NCBI RefSeq assembly: GCF_001557535.2
Contig: NZ_CP014307.1
Location: 1,426,001 to 1,490,000, forward strand
Direction: 5' to 3'
DNA length: 64,000 bases
From: Burkholderia sp. PAMC 26561
GTDB lineage: Bacteria; Pseudomonadota; Gammaproteobacteria; Burkholderiales; Burkholderiaceae
Numbering within the stretch: position 1 is the first letter of the stretch; every line of letters starts with the position of its first letter. Positions 16,761-25,759 of the stretch are shown here, one piece after another. A program made the translations under genes and the position numbers. The notes beneath the pieces are model-generated. The model did not search any database. It saw only the letters and a list, made by a program, of their open reading frames with translations, and was not told the origin of the DNA.

Positions 16761-17027
16761 TCAGTTTGCTTCGCTTGCGTTTGCCGGGGGCGTGCTTGCC
16801 ACTGTGGTGTTCGATTGCTCTTGAGCAAGACGCGTCTTCTGTTGTTCTAGCTGGTGCGCGAAGATCGGATTGACATCGGGGTACGAGGTATCCGTCACGA
16901 AGTCGCGGCCGTCTTTCTGTGCCTGGATCAGTTCCTGATAGAGCTCGGCGCGGGTCTTGGTTTGCGCAAATGCATTGGCTGAAGCGATTGTCGCGATAGC
17001 TACGAGGGCGATGGCGAGGGCTTTCAT
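16761..17027 (-). CDS. Secreted DUF4148 protein
   Basis: 88 residues. The signal peptide ends ANAFAQ; the mature part starts TKTRAELYQELIQAQKDGRD and continues with TSYPDVNPIFAHQLEQQ, a DUF4148-type motif. A GGAGAAG ribosome site lies before the ATG. The promoter region on this strand carries GGAATA-N17-GTT (17098-17073), resembling the two candidate ECF promoters nearby, so this gene may belong to the local ECF regulon. Function unknown. Confidence 0.87.
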   Translation of the reverse strand: MKALAIALVAIATIASANAFAQTKTRAELYQELIQAQKDGRDFVTDTSYPDVNPIFAHQLEQQKTRLAQEQSNTTVASTPPANASEAN

Positions 17028-17072
17028 GTTCTTCTCCAGTAGATGTGTTTCGTTGCGGTGTGTACTGGAGAG

Positions 17073-17098
17073 AACCCCGGAAGGGGCAGGGATATTCC
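17073..17098 (-). promoter_or_regulatory. Candidate ECF-type promoter of the DUF4148 gene
   Basis: GGAATA (17098-17093) and GTT (17075-17073), spacing 17, about 46 bp upstream of the ATG at 17027. It is the same arrangement as the promoters at 17145 and 18044 with one base more between the elements. Confidence 0.45.
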
Positions 17099-17144
17099 CG
17101 ACAAAGCGGATTATTTTTTGCCGGAAAAAAATTTGAATACGAGT

Positions 17145-17169
17145 GGAATAAGCTGCAATGGATGGTGTT
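17145..17169 (+). promoter_or_regulatory. Candidate ECF-type promoter of the first anti-sigma-like gene
   Basis: GGAATAA followed 16 bases after GGAATA by GTT, within GGTGTTTAC. It closely resembles the element at 18044-18068 (GGAATAA, then GGTGTTAGC with equal spacing). Confidence 0.5.
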
Positions 17170-17298
17170 TACGCGGTCAGGGACGCTTTTGTTTTCAGTT
17201 AGGCGGCTGTTTTGGCGCGAAACCTGAAACAATGTGCAGACGGAATAAAGCGCATGAAACGGTGTTCGCCTCCATACCGACAGCAACTCGAATCGATC

Positions 17299-18015
17299 AT
17301 GTCCATAGTAAAACCACCTTCGGAACCCCGGCTCTCAGAGTCCGACGTCCAGGCTTACGCCGACGGCATGCTCGATCCGGTGCGCGCTGCCAGCGTTCAA
17401 AGCTATTTGAAAGACCGTCCCGATGAGGCGCAGCGGGTCGCTTTCTATGGGCGGATCAACCAGCAAATGCAGAGTGCCTTTCATGAACCCATGGACGAAG
17501 CGTCGCTGCCCAGATCCGCACCGTGGGTATCGAAGCGCCGTATCAGCGCGTATTTGATAGCCGCCTTCGCTGCGCTGGTGCTGGTGGCGGGCGGACTGTT
17601 CGCATTCGACATCTCCGATTCTGCGCTCGATAATGCATCGATCATGGCGCTCGAACAGGCGGTCGCGGTGCAGGACATGGCGACCGGCGCGAGCGGTTAT
17701 GTAAGCTCGGCGAAGGCTTTGGCGGATGCGCCGAACCTGTACGTCGTAGGCTTTCACCCGACTGCGAGACGCGAAATGCCGGTGGGCCCGTTGGCATCGG
17801 CAACCGAATATGTGTATCGGAACGCGATGGGCGAGGCCGCTGTCATGCTGATCGCGCCCGGCATCATGGCAAAACCGCAACCGCAGTGGAAAGCAAATCG
17901 GGTAGGCGAGACGCGTTTGCTGGCTTGGACTGCGGGCGGCAGGCGCTACGTGTTGGCGGGTCGTGCAAACACGCGCGGGCTGATGCGCGCTGCGGATCTG
18001 ATGACGGGCAATTGA
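17299..18015 (+). CDS. Anti-sigma-factor-like membrane protein
   Basis: 238 residues from the ATG at 17299. Starts at 17254 or 17212 are possible, but conserved sequence begins with LSESDVQAYADGMLDPVRAA, the cytoplasmic anti-sigma motif. One transmembrane helix follows (AYLIAAFAALVLVAGGLFAF, ~residues 83-102), then a periplasmic domain. It is a shorter paralogue of the anti-sigma factor at 18650. It is preceded by its own ECF-type promoter candidate and followed 120 bp later by the sigma factor gene. Whether it inhibits the same sigma factor is not known. Confidence 0.75.
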   Translation: MSIVKPPSEPRLSESDVQAYADGMLDPVRAASVQSYLKDRPDEAQRVAFYGRINQQMQSAFHEPMDEASLPRSAPWVSKRRISAYLIAAFAALVLVAGGLFAFDISDSALDNASIMALEQAVAVQDMATGASGYVSSAKALADAPNLYVVGFHPTARREMPVGPLASATEYVYRNAMGEAAVMLIAPGIMAKPQPQWKANRVGETRLLAWTAGGRRYVLAGRANTRGLMRAADLMTGN

Positions 18016-18043
18016 ACTCAACGCATAAAAAAGCCGGATGACG

Positions 18044-18068
18044 GGAATAACCCGCGACCCGTGGTGTT
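18044..18068 (+). promoter_or_regulatory. Candidate autoregulatory promoter of the ECF sigma operon
   Basis: GGGAATAA with the GGAATA part at 18044-18049 and GTT at 18066-18068, spacing 16, about 65 bp upstream of the sigma gene start. Two similar elements lie upstream of neighbouring genes. ECF factors commonly drive their own operon. Confidence 0.55.
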
Positions 18069-18134
18069 AGCCCATTATTCGCAGCGGCGTTTCAGGTCCA
18101 GCGTCCGCATAAGCTTACAAAATGAGGAAGGCCC

Positions 18135-18653
18135 ATGGGCGTCCGTGACGAGTTAATGGAACATGTGCCGCGATTACGCCGATATGCGCGGGCGCTGATC
18201 AACAACCGCGATCTCGCCGACGATCTGGTACAGGACACGCTTGAACGCGCGCTCCGCCATACGGAGAAGTTCCAGACCGGCACGGACATGCGCGCGTGGC
18301 TTTTCACGATCATGCATAACGTGTTCGCGAATCAGGCCCGTCGCGCCGGGGTAAAAGCGGTGCATGTCTCAGTCGATGACGAGAACATAAACGAGCGTGA
18401 ATTCGCGGTCGCCGGTACGCAGACGCAGTCGCTTGAAATGCGCGATCTGGACTTCGCTTTGCAGCGCTTGCCGCTCGATCAGCGTCAGGTCGTGCTGCTC
18501 GTGGGACTGGAAGAAATGAGCTACGCGGATGTTGCGCAAGCGCTGGAAATCCCGATCGGGACCGTCATGTCGCGTTTATCGCGCGGGCGTGAGAGATTGC
18601 GCGCGCTGATGGCAGGCGCCCAACCCGGCGCAAAATTACAGGTGGTGCGATGA
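18135..18653 (+). CDS. ECF-family RNA polymerase sigma factor
   Basis: 172 residues. Region 2 is at ~10-75 (LRRYARALINNRDLADDLVQ, then DTLERAL, MRAWLFTIMHNVF); region 4 is at ~105-158 (LPLDQRQVVLLVGLEEMSYA, then DVAQALEIPIGTVMSRLSRGR). The AGGAAGG ribosome site supports the ATG at 18135. It overlaps the downstream anti-sigma gene by 4 bp, the usual sigma/anti-sigma coupling. Context (cytochrome b561, catalase remnant) suggests a response to oxidative or electrophile stress, as in related ECF-catalase-b561 loci. Confidence 0.93.
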   Translation: MGVRDELMEHVPRLRRYARALINNRDLADDLVQDTLERALRHTEKFQTGTDMRAWLFTIMHNVFANQARRAGVKAVHVSVDDENINEREFAVAGTQTQSLEMRDLDFALQRLPLDQRQVVLLVGLEEMSYADVAQALEIPIGTVMSRLSRGRERLRALMAGAQPGAKLQVVR

Positions 18654-19504
18654 GCGAACAACAAACACCGATTACCGAAGACGAAATCCACGCATATGTG
18701 GACGGGTCGCTGGCGGAGCACCGTCGCGAGGAAATCGATCGGCTGCTGGAACACGACGAAGCGCTCGCCACCAAGATCAGCGATTACTTCTCGCTGAACA
18801 GCATGTTCCATGACCGCTATGACCGCGTGTTGAGCGAGCCCGTGCCGCAACGGCTGTTGCCGCCCGAACGCAAACGCTGGCGCGATGCCGCCAACTGGCC
18901 GCAATTCGCCGGCATGGCGGCGGCGCTTGTCATAGGCGTGGGCATTGGCGTGGGCGGCATGATGGGCAACGTCGGAGGCCGTGCGCTGATGCCCGGCAGC
19001 GGTGGTGGCGTTCACGTGGAGCGCGCGAGCTTTACGCCGGGTGAGCAGTTCGCGCGTCAATCCGCCGTTGCGCACGTGATGTATGCACCCGAAGTGATGC
19101 GGCCGGTCGAAGTCGGGGCGGATCGCGAGCAGGAACTGGTGACGTGGGTATCGAAGCGGCTTGGTACGGATGTGCGTCCGCCGATCCTGACGCGCGTCGG
19201 CTTCGAACTGATGGGCGGCCGTCTTTTGCCCGGTGACGATGGTCCGGTCGCGCAGTTCATGTACCACGACGCAAAGGGCGAACGCATCACGCTGTGCATC
19301 TCGCACAGGAAGATCAGTTCGGATACGACTGCGTTCAAGCTTTACCAGGACGGCTCGGTGAACGTGTTCTACTGGATCGATGGCGACTTCGGTTATGCGG
19401 TATCAGGCGCGATCGACCGGAAGGTATTGCTCGAGCTTTCGCACGACGTCTATTCTCAACTGACCCAGATGGGCGATGTAAAGCCGCAGACCTCCACGCA
19501 ATAA
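18650..19504 (+). CDS. Anti-sigma factor, membrane-anchored
   Basis: 284 residues. The N-terminal cytoplasmic domain has ITEDEIHAYVDGSLAEHRRE and the IDRLLEHDEAL helix. One Gly/Ala-rich membrane segment (FAGMAAALVIGVGIGVGG, ~residues 85-103) and a periplasmic domain follow, with ELVTWVSKRLG and FELMGGRLLPGDDGPVAQFM, a block conserved in this anti-sigma family. The start overlaps the sigma gene stop by 4 bp. It holds the ECF factor inactive at the inner membrane until a signal arrives. Confidence 0.9.
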   Translation: MSEQQTPITEDEIHAYVDGSLAEHRREEIDRLLEHDEALATKISDYFSLNSMFHDRYDRVLSEPVPQRLLPPERKRWRDAANWPQFAGMAAALVIGVGIGVGGMMGNVGGRALMPGSGGGVHVERASFTPGEQFARQSAVAHVMYAPEVMRPVEVGADREQELVTWVSKRLGTDVRPPILTRVGFELMGGRLLPGDDGPVAQFMYHDAKGERITLCISHRKISSDTTAFKLYQDGSVNVFYWIDGDFGYAVSGAIDRKVLLELSHDVYSQLTQMGDVKPQTSTQ

Positions 19505-19516
19505 AACGCTTCCGAA

Positions 19517-19541
19517 GGTGCCGGCGCATTGCGCCGGCACC
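19517..19541 (+). terminator. Hairpin after the sigma/anti-sigma operon
   Basis: GGTGCCGGCGC-ATT-GCGCCGGCACC, perfect 11-bp arms with a 3-nt loop, 13 bp after the anti-sigma stop. No T-run follows, so it may be a rho-dependent or attenuating structure. It may also mark the deletion joint of the following catalase remnant. Confidence 0.5.
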
Positions 19542-19806
19542 TCGTGCTGATTATCGCCAAGCGATGGCCCGACGACCGCCCAAACATCGATGCAGGCACG
19601 CTGGTGATCGAGCGCGAGACACCGCAATCCGACGGCTATTGCCGCGACATCAACTACGATCCGACCATCCTTCCCGCCGGTCCCAGGCCGTCCGACGATC
19701 CGCTATTGGCCGCGCGCTCGTCGGCTTATGCCGTCTCTTATAATCGCCGCACGCGTGAGGAAGCGCATGGCCCGGCATTCGCTCAAGCATCGACACGGAA
19801 CATTCA
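19542..19806 (+). pseudogene. Catalase-family (SrpA-like) C-terminal remnant
   Basis: In one frame the sequence reads KRWPDDRPNIDAGTLVIERE, followed by CRDINYDPTILPAGP and SDDPLLAARSSAYAVSYNRR, then TREEAHG. This is the characteristic end of small heme catalase-family proteins, normally ~330-360 residues. Only about 80 C-terminal residues survive and there is no start, heme-binding core or N-terminal half. The frame runs on into the next gene. In related genomes a catalase of this type sits between the ECF/anti-sigma pair and cytochrome b561, so this is the scar of its deletion. Confidence 0.72.
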
Positions 19807-20352
19807 ATGCGCGTCGCAGATAAACATTTCAGTCCCGCCGCCCGGTTCTTCCACTGGCTGATGGCGCCGCTTGTCATAGCGATGTTGTATATCGGCGTGG
19901 GGATGGTCGCCACGTTGTCGTCGTGGCATGAGACGCTGCTGGCAGTCCACCAGCCGCTTGGCATCGCGATTCTCGTGCTCGTGCTCCTGCGGTTCATCGT
20001 TCGATTGACGCATCGCACACCGCCTTTACCCAATGACATGCCGCGTTGGCAGCAGCACATCGCCCATCTTTCGCACTGGGTCTTTTATGCATTGCTGTTC
20101 GCAATGCCGCTGGTCGGCTGGTCGATGCTGTCAGCCGGAGGGTTTCCGATTCATCTGGCCGGAGCGCTTTATCTGCCGCCGATCGCGCCGCAAGGCGTGC
20201 GCCTCTACACGTTCTTGCGTTCCGCGCACACGGTCCTCGCGCTGTTGTTGTTCGCGACCTTCCTCGCGCATCTGGGCGCTGCGATGTTCCACGGATTGAT
20301 CAAACGCGATGGCGTGTTTTCGAGCATGGCGAGAGGCCGCCGCGGCCTCTAA
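19807..20352 (+). CDS. Cytochrome b561
   Basis: 181 residues, four transmembrane helices. Heme-ligand histidines are visible in FFHWLMAPL, HETLLAVHQPLG, LSHWVFYALLF and RSAHTVLALLLFATFLAHL. It is an inner-membrane di-heme protein of the CybB type that moves electrons between quinol and a periplasmic partner. It follows the catalase remnant directly, so it has probably lost a functional partner. It is convergent with the HtrA-like gene (8 bp gap). Sequence intact. Confidence 0.92.
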   Translation: MRVADKHFSPAARFFHWLMAPLVIAMLYIGVGMVATLSSWHETLLAVHQPLGIAILVLVLLRFIVRLTHRTPPLPNDMPRWQQHIAHLSHWVFYALLFAMPLVGWSMLSAGGFPIHLAGALYLPPIAPQGVRLYTFLRSAHTVLALLLFATFLAHLGAAMFHGLIKRDGVFSSMARGRRGL

Positions 20353-20360
20353 CGTAATGA

Positions 20361-21401
20361 TCACGCCGCCTGTTCCACCGGCGTCACCTCCAGCTCGAGC
20401 TTCTGCGTGCCGCGCAGCACAGTGACATTCACCACGCGGTCGATCCGCGTTGCGTCCAGCGTCCGCTGCAAGCTGTCGACGCTGTCCACAGGCAGCGTGT
20501 CGATAGCAACGATCCTGTCGCCGGTGCGCAATCCGCCTGTTGCAGCAGGACTTGCTTTCACAACTTCCATCACGTGCACGCCGCTCGCCGACGGCAACTC
20601 AAAATAGCGTTGCACGCGCCGAGAGATGGGCGACGTCGTACCCGCCACGCCGATATACGCGCGCCGCACGCGTCCATGCGCGAAGAGCTGCATGATGACC
20701 CACTTGGCGGTATCGATTGCCGTGGCGAACGAGATTGCCTGCGCGCCCGCAATGATCGCCGTATTCACGCCGATCACCTGACCGGCCGAGTTGATCAGCG
20801 GGCCGCCCGAATTGCCGGGATTCAGCGCTGCATCGGTCTGGATCACGTCGTAGATCATGCGTCCGGAGTTGGATCGCAAGGAACGTCCGAGCGCCGAGAC
20901 AACGCCGGTCGTCACCGTCTGCGCGAGGCCGAGCGGGTTGCCCACGGCAATCGCGATTTGCCCGACGCGGAGCTTGCCCGATTCGCCGAGTTCCACGTGC
21001 GGCAATGCTTCGGCAGAACCGATGCGCAGCACGGCGAGGTCGCTGTCGGGATCGTCGCCGACGAGGTCGGCATCGAACGTTCCGCCGTCGGCGAGCGTGA
21101 CGCGAATCTGCGTGGCGCCATGCACGACATGGCTATTCGTCAGCAGATAACCGTCGGGCGTGAAAATAAAGCCTGAACCCGTTCCACCCTGTGAGCCGCG
21201 CGGATTGCGTGCGTTGGCGCTCCCGGGCATGCGCCGTTCGACCGAGATGAATGCCACTGCTTGCTGCACGCGCTCCAGCGCGCCGATGACCGTGCGCGAA
21301 TAGGCGTCGAGCAGCGCTTCGTCGCCAAGGGGAGTCGAGAGGGCGGCGGCCTCGGCGGCGCCGCGCGAAAGATCATCGATAAATTGGGGACGGCTTCCCA
21401 T
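20361..21401 (-). CDS. HtrA/DegP-like S1C serine protease with one PDZ domain
   Basis: 346 residues. The trypsin-like domain carries His91 (LTNSHVVHG), Asp121 (DPDSDLAVL) and Ser198 (LNPGNSGGPL), a complete triad. One PDZ domain occupies ~250-340 (GVHVMEVVKASPAATGGLR, then TGDRIVAID). The N-terminus (MGSRPQFIDDLSRGAAE) shows neither a signal peptide nor a membrane anchor, unlike DegP/DegS, so a cytoplasmic location is possible. A CGGAG ribosome site supports the start. Role in protein quality control is inferred from family. Confidence 0.9.
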   Translation of the reverse strand: MGSRPQFIDDLSRGAAEAAALSTPLGDEALLDAYSRTVIGALERVQQAVAFISVERRMPGSANARNPRGSQGGTGSGFIFTPDGYLLTNSHVVHGATQIRVTLADGGTFDADLVGDDPDSDLAVLRIGSAEALPHVELGESGKLRVGQIAIAVGNPLGLAQTVTTGVVSALGRSLRSNSGRMIYDVIQTDAALNPGNSGGPLINSAGQVIGVNTAIIAGAQAISFATAIDTAKWVIMQLFAHGRVRRAYIGVAGTTSPISRRVQRYFELPSASGVHVMEVVKASPAATGGLRTGDRIVAIDTLPVDSVDSLQRTLDATRIDRVVNVTVLRGTQKLELEVTPVEQAA

Positions 21402-21596
21402 GATCGTGCTCCGGATAAATGGACCTTCAGATGCGGGGTAACGCCGCTGATTTCAAGCGGCGCCAAAGCGGGTGAGCTTGACCCGTCCCATCAGCACTTT
21501 CAATGCAATCGATATCAGCAATGATCGTTTAGTCGTGCGCGGGTGCGTTGCTAACATGGTTGGCTGGCTTCTCTCCCTTGCTCCGCTTCCATTTCC

Positions 21597-22637
21597 ATGA
21601 AAATCCTTCATCGCCTTGTCGCCTGTTTTGCGATGGCGTTACTGGCTTCCACTGCCATCAACGCGGTTGCGCAAACGCCGTCGGGAACGCCGGTAAAACT
21701 GCGGATCGGCTACCAGAAATCCTCCACGCTGATCGCAATCCTCAAGGCGCGCGGGACCCTCGAAAAGGCGGTCGCGCCGCTGAATGTGCGCATAGAGTGG
21801 AGCGAGTTTGCAAGCGGGTTGCCGCTGACGGAAGCGCTTAATGCAGACGCTGTCGACTTCAGCGCCGACGTCGCCGACACGGTTCCGGTCTTCGCGCAAG
21901 CTGCAAATGCCAACTTCGTCTATGTCGCGCAGGAAACGCCGTCGCCCTCGGCGCAGGCAGTGATCGTTCATCGCGATGCACCCATTCATTCGCTCGCCGA
22001 CCTGAAAGGCAAACGCATCGCCGTCACCAAGGCAGCCGGCGTTCACTATCTGCTGCTGTCCGCGCTCGCACGGGCGAAGCTGACCCCTGCCGACGTCAAG
22101 ATCAGTTACCTCGCGCCCGCCGATGCACGTGCCGCTTTCGAGCGCAACGACGTGGACGCATGGTTTGCATGGGACCCGTATGTGGCTTCGGTGGAACTCG
22201 ATGCGGGCGCACGCATTTTGATGCGTGGCGATGGCCTCGCGTCTTATCAGCGCTATTACCTGGCATCGGCGCCATTCGCGCAGAAGTATCCGCAGATCGT
22301 CGATATCGTCTTCAAGCAACTGGTCGAGGCCGGTGTCTGGACGAAGGCGCATCCGCAAGACGCAGCGAAGATCCTCGCGCCGGTGTGGGGACTCGATCAG
22401 GCGACGGTCGAACGCGCCAACTCGCGTCGTACCTATGCGGTCCGCGCAGTGGTCGCGAAGAACTTCGGCGAGCAGCAAGCTATATCCGACAGCTTCTATC
22501 AGGCGAAGCTCTTGCCGAAACCCGTCGATACCACGAGCGCACTCGTCTGGGACTTTGCATCGCGCAAGGCCGTTGCAGCGAATACCGCGACTTCGGCCAA
22601 TACGGTCGCCGCCGGGGATACCGCCAAGCAGCCTTAG
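21597..22637 (+). CDS. ssuA: Aliphatic sulfonate ABC transporter, substrate-binding protein
   Basis: 346 residues. A Sec signal (MKILHRLVACFAMALLASTA, then INAVAQ) precedes an SsuA-type binding fold: LRIGYQKSSTLIAILKARG, LPLTEALNADAVDFSADVAD and DVDAWFAWDPYVAS, which includes the usual specificity segment. It delivers alkanesulfonates to SsuBC in the periplasm. It is followed by a strong hairpin and 260 bp before ssuD, so it may be expressed separately or in excess of the rest. The C-terminal ~25 residues are an Ala/Thr-rich tail. Confidence 0.93.
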   Translation: MKILHRLVACFAMALLASTAINAVAQTPSGTPVKLRIGYQKSSTLIAILKARGTLEKAVAPLNVRIEWSEFASGLPLTEALNADAVDFSADVADTVPVFAQAANANFVYVAQETPSPSAQAVIVHRDAPIHSLADLKGKRIAVTKAAGVHYLLLSALARAKLTPADVKISYLAPADARAAFERNDVDAWFAWDPYVASVELDAGARILMRGDGLASYQRYYLASAPFAQKYPQIVDIVFKQLVEAGVWTKAHPQDAAKILAPVWGLDQATVERANSRRTYAVRAVVAKNFGEQQAISDSFYQAKLLPKPVDTTSALVWDFASRKAVAANTATSANTVAAGDTAKQP

Positions 22638-22672
22638 CGCATCACTGATCGTCAATGCGAGTTTCCAGAAAC

Positions 22673-22702
22673 CGAAACCGCCCGCATCTGCCGGCGGTTT
22701 CG
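22673..22702 (+). terminator. Hairpin downstream of ssuA
   Basis: CGAAACCGCC-N10-GGCGGTTTCG, perfect 10-bp arms, 36 bp after the ssuA stop. No long T-run. It probably terminates or attenuates transcription between ssuA and ssuDCBF. The remaining ~200 bp to ssuD shows no gene. Confidence 0.6.
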
Positions 22703-22898
22703 CTTCAAGTGAACGTGCCATTCAGTTCGCTTCCGTCGCCAGGCAACCCATCGCTACGGCATCACTTGAGACGCATAAGCAGAATTGGCGAGAACCTTAG
22801 CTCAAATAAATCGTTCATGGGAAAAGTGTGCGTCGATAAGATGATTTATCGGAACGGGCGCTGAAGCTCGACTCAACTCGCAAGGCAGGAGCACGACA

Positions 22899-24047
22899 AT
22901 GAATGTTTTCTGGTTCATTCCGACACACGGCGACAGCCGTTATCTCGGTACGACGCAAGGCGCTCGCGCCGCGGACTATGACTACTTCCGCCAGATCGCG
23001 GTAGCCGCCGACACGCTCGGCTACGAAGGCGTCCTGCTGCCCACGGGCCGCTCGTGCGAAGACGCATGGGTCGTGGCGTCGAGCCTGATTCCCGCGACCA
23101 AGCGCCTCAAATTTCTGGTGGCGATCCGCCCGGGCCTGAGTTCGCCGGGGTTGTCAGCTCGCATGGCGTCGACGTTCGATCGCTTGTCGCATGGACGGTT
23201 GCTGATCAACGTGGTGACGGGCGGTGATCCGGTCGAGTTGGCAGGCGACGGTGTGTTCAACGACCACGACACGCGCTATGAAGTCACGGACGAATTCCTG
23301 AGCATCTGGCGTGGTTTGCTCGAGTCGTCGCATGAAGGCGGTTCAATCGATTACGAAGGCAAGCATTTGTCGTCGAAGGGCGGCAAGGTGCTTTATCCGC
23401 CGGTGCAGAAAGCGCACCCGCCGCTGTGGTTCGGCGGCTCGTCGCCTGCCGCGCACGAGATTGCGGCCGATCATATCGACACGTACCTGACGTGGGGCGA
23501 ACCGCCGGCCGAAGTCGAAAAGAAGATCAACGATATTCGCCGCCGCGCAGCCGACAAAGGCCGCAAGATCAAGTTCGGAATTCGCCTGCATGTGATCGTG
23601 CGCGAGACGGAACAAGAAGCGTGGGCGGACGCGGACAAGCTCATCAGCAAGCTCGACGATGAAACCATCCAGCGCGCACAGGCATCGTTTGCAAAGATGG
23701 ATTCCGAAGGCCAGCGTCGCATGGCTGCGTTGCATGGCGGCCAGCGCGACAAGCTCGAAGTCTATCCGCACTTGTGGGCCGGCGTCGGACTCGTGCGCGG
23801 TGGCGCGGGCACGGCGCTCGTCGGCAATCCGGAGCAGGTTGCGGGCCTGATGAAAGAATACGCGGCGCTGGGTATCGATACGTTCATCTTGTCCGGCTAT
23901 CCGCATCTGGAGGAGTCGTATCGCTTTGCAGAACTCGTGTTCCCGCTGTTGCCGCGCGAGCAGAAAGAGCCCGCGTCGGGCCCGTTGTCGGGACCCTTTG
24001 GCGAAATCGTGGGCACGTCGTATTTGCCGCGTGCATCGCAGAGCTGA
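22899..24047 (+). CDS. ssuD: FMNH2-dependent alkanesulfonate monooxygenase
   Basis: 382 residues, normal length. The bacterial luciferase-type barrel shows [50 protein letters not shown] and [14 protein letters not shown], closely matching SsuD. It cleaves C1-C14 alkanesulfonates to aldehyde and sulfite using O2 and reduced FMN. A GGAG ribosome site is present. Operon ssuD-ssuC-ssuB-ssuF follows. The FMN reductase partner is not in the operon, but one lies 4 kb away (27895). Confidence 0.95.
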   Translation: MNVFWFIPTHGDSRYLGTTQGARAADYDYFRQIAVAADTLGYEGVLLPTGRSCEDAWVVASSLIPATKRLKFLVAIRPGLSSPGLSARMASTFDRLSHGRLLINVVTGGDPVELAGDGVFNDHDTRYEVTDEFLSIWRGLLESSHEGGSIDYEGKHLSSKGGKVLYPPVQKAHPPLWFGGSSPAAHEIAADHIDTYLTWGEPPAEVEKKINDIRRRAADKGRKIKFGIRLHVIVRETEQEAWADADKLISKLDDETIQRAQASFAKMDSEGQRRMAALHGGQRDKLEVYPHLWAGVGLVRGGAGTALVGNPEQVAGLMKEYAALGIDTFILSGYPHLEESYRFAELVFPLLPREQKEPASGPLSGPFGEIVGTSYLPRASQS

Positions 24048-24061
24048 AACGGGGAATCACA

Positions 24062-24853
24062 ATGAACGGATCATTTCTTCGACGCGCAGGCATGCAGGCA
24101 GCGCCCTGGCTCGTGCCTATCCTGATCCTGGTTGCATGGGAGCTTGCAGCGCGAACCGGCGGCTTGTCGTCGCGTGTCTTGCCCGAGCCGCTGGCAGTCG
24201 TCAAGGCCGCGTGGGAGCTGATCCAGTCGGGCGACATGTGGGCGAACGTGAAGGTCAGCGCATGGCGTGCATTGACCGGTTTTGCGATCGGCGGCGGTAT
24301 CGGTTTCGTGCTCGGGCTGGGGACAGGTCTCTTCAAACCGGCTGAGGTTGCGCTCGACTCGACCGTGCAGATGATCCGCAACATCCCCGCGCTTGCAATG
24401 ATCCCGCTGGTGATCCTGTGGTTCGGCATTGGCGAGGAAGCCAAGCTGTTTCTGGTTGCGCTCGGCGTGTTCTTTCCGGTCTACACGAATACGTATCACG
24501 GTATTCGTTCCGTCGATGCCGACCTGATCGAAATGGCGCGCAGCTACGGGCTTACAGGTTTCGCGTTGTATCGCGACGTGATATTACCGGGGGCGTTGCC
24601 GTCCATTCTCGTCGGCGTGCGTTTTGCGTTCGGCCTCATGTGGGTGATGCTGATCGTGGCGGAAACCATCTCGGCGCAATCGGGTATCGGCTATATGACG
24701 ATGAACGCCCGCGAGTTCCTGCAGACGGACGTGGTGGTGGTCGGCATCCTGCTCTACGCGCTGCTCGGAAAGCTTGCCGACATGCTCGCCAAATCCATCG
24801 AGCGCGCCACGCTGCGCTGGCATCCTGCGTATCAGAAGGGAGCAAAATCGTGA
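24062..24853 (+). CDS. ssuC: Aliphatic sulfonate ABC transporter, permease
   Basis: 263 residues from the ATG at 24062, with about six transmembrane helices. The EAA loop region reads [20 protein letters not shown]. It starts 14 bp after ssuD and its stop overlaps the GTG start of ssuB (GTGA). It forms the inner-membrane channel for sulfonates with SsuA and SsuB. Confidence 0.94.
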   Translation: MNGSFLRRAGMQAAPWLVPILILVAWELAARTGGLSSRVLPEPLAVVKAAWELIQSGDMWANVKVSAWRALTGFAIGGGIGFVLGLGTGLFKPAEVALDSTVQMIRNIPALAMIPLVILWFGIGEEAKLFLVALGVFFPVYTNTYHGIRSVDADLIEMARSYGLTGFALYRDVILPGALPSILVGVRFAFGLMWVMLIVAETISAQSGIGYMTMNAREFLQTDVVVVGILLYALLGKLADMLAKSIERATLRWHPAYQKGAKS

Positions 24854-25689
24854 CATCAGTTCTTTCATCGCTTTCATCGGATAGCGTTGCGTTTGCCAAC
24901 GACGAACCGCGCGTCATCACGCGTGAACGCACACCGCCGTCGCCTTCGCCGCGTTCGAATCCTGCGGACATGGCCGTCGCGCTTCAGGGCGTCGACAAAC
25001 ATTTCGGCGCGCGCAAAGTTCTCTCCAATTTTGATTTTGCTATCGAGCGTGGCAGCTTTGTATCGATAGTCGGACGCAGCGGCTGCGGCAAGTCCACGCT
25101 GCTGCGCCTTATCGCCGGGCTCGAGAAAGCGACCGGCGGCGTGGTGAGCCGTAACGCGGCAGAGGGTGCGAGCGAATTGCAGACCCGCATCATGTTCCAG
25201 GACGCGCGCCTGCTGCCGTGGAAAAGCGTGCTGCAAAACGTGATGCTCGGCTTGCCGAAATCGTCGCGTGAGGACGCACGCGCGACGCTGGCCGAAGTCG
25301 GTTTGAGCGCGCGTGAAGGCGACTGGCCTGCGCAACTTTCGGGCGGTCAGCGCCAGCGTGTGGCGCTTGCTCGCGCGCTCGTGCATCGGCCGGACCTACT
25401 GTTGCTGGATGAACCGCTTGGAGCGCTGGACGCCTTGACGCGCATTGAGATGCACGCGTTGATCGAGCGTCTGTGGCGCGAGCATGGCTTTACTGCGTTG
25501 CTGGTTACGCACGATGTGCAGGAGGCTGTGGCATTGGGCGAGCGCATCGTGCTTATCGAAGAGGGCAAGATTTCCTTCGATGCCGCCATCTCGCTCGCGC
25601 GTCCTCGTTCGCGCACGGCAGAGGGTTTCGCGGAGCTGGAAGAGCAGGTTCTGTCGCGTGTGCTGAAGCACGGCGCGCAGGTCAGCTAG
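24850..25689 (+). CDS. ssuB: Aliphatic sulfonate ABC transporter, ATPase
   Basis: 279 residues from a GTG start overlapping the ssuC stop. An unusually long, Ser/Pro-rich N-terminal extension (~42 residues) precedes the ABC core: Walker [14 protein letters not shown]-loop [10 protein letters not shown], signature [13 protein letters not shown], Walker [15 protein letters not shown] and H-loop VTHDVQEAV. It powers sulfonate import. An internal start is conceivable but lacks overlap with ssuC. Confidence 0.94.
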   Translation: MTSVLSSLSSDSVAFANDEPRVITRERTPPSPSPRSNPADMAVALQGVDKHFGARKVLSNFDFAIERGSFVSIVGRSGCGKSTLLRLIAGLEKATGGVVSRNAAEGASELQTRIMFQDARLLPWKSVLQNVMLGLPKSSREDARATLAEVGLSAREGDWPAQLSGGQRQRVALARALVHRPDLLLLDEPLGALDALTRIEMHALIERLWREHGFTALLVTHDVQEAVALGERIVLIEEGKISFDAAISLARPRSRTAEGFAELEEQVLSRVLKHGAQVS

Positions 25690-25759
25690 ACACCGTACTC
25701 ATCACCCTTTGCCGATGTCGACCGGCCCCGGCATGACTCACTCAAACAGGGAGCATCAC

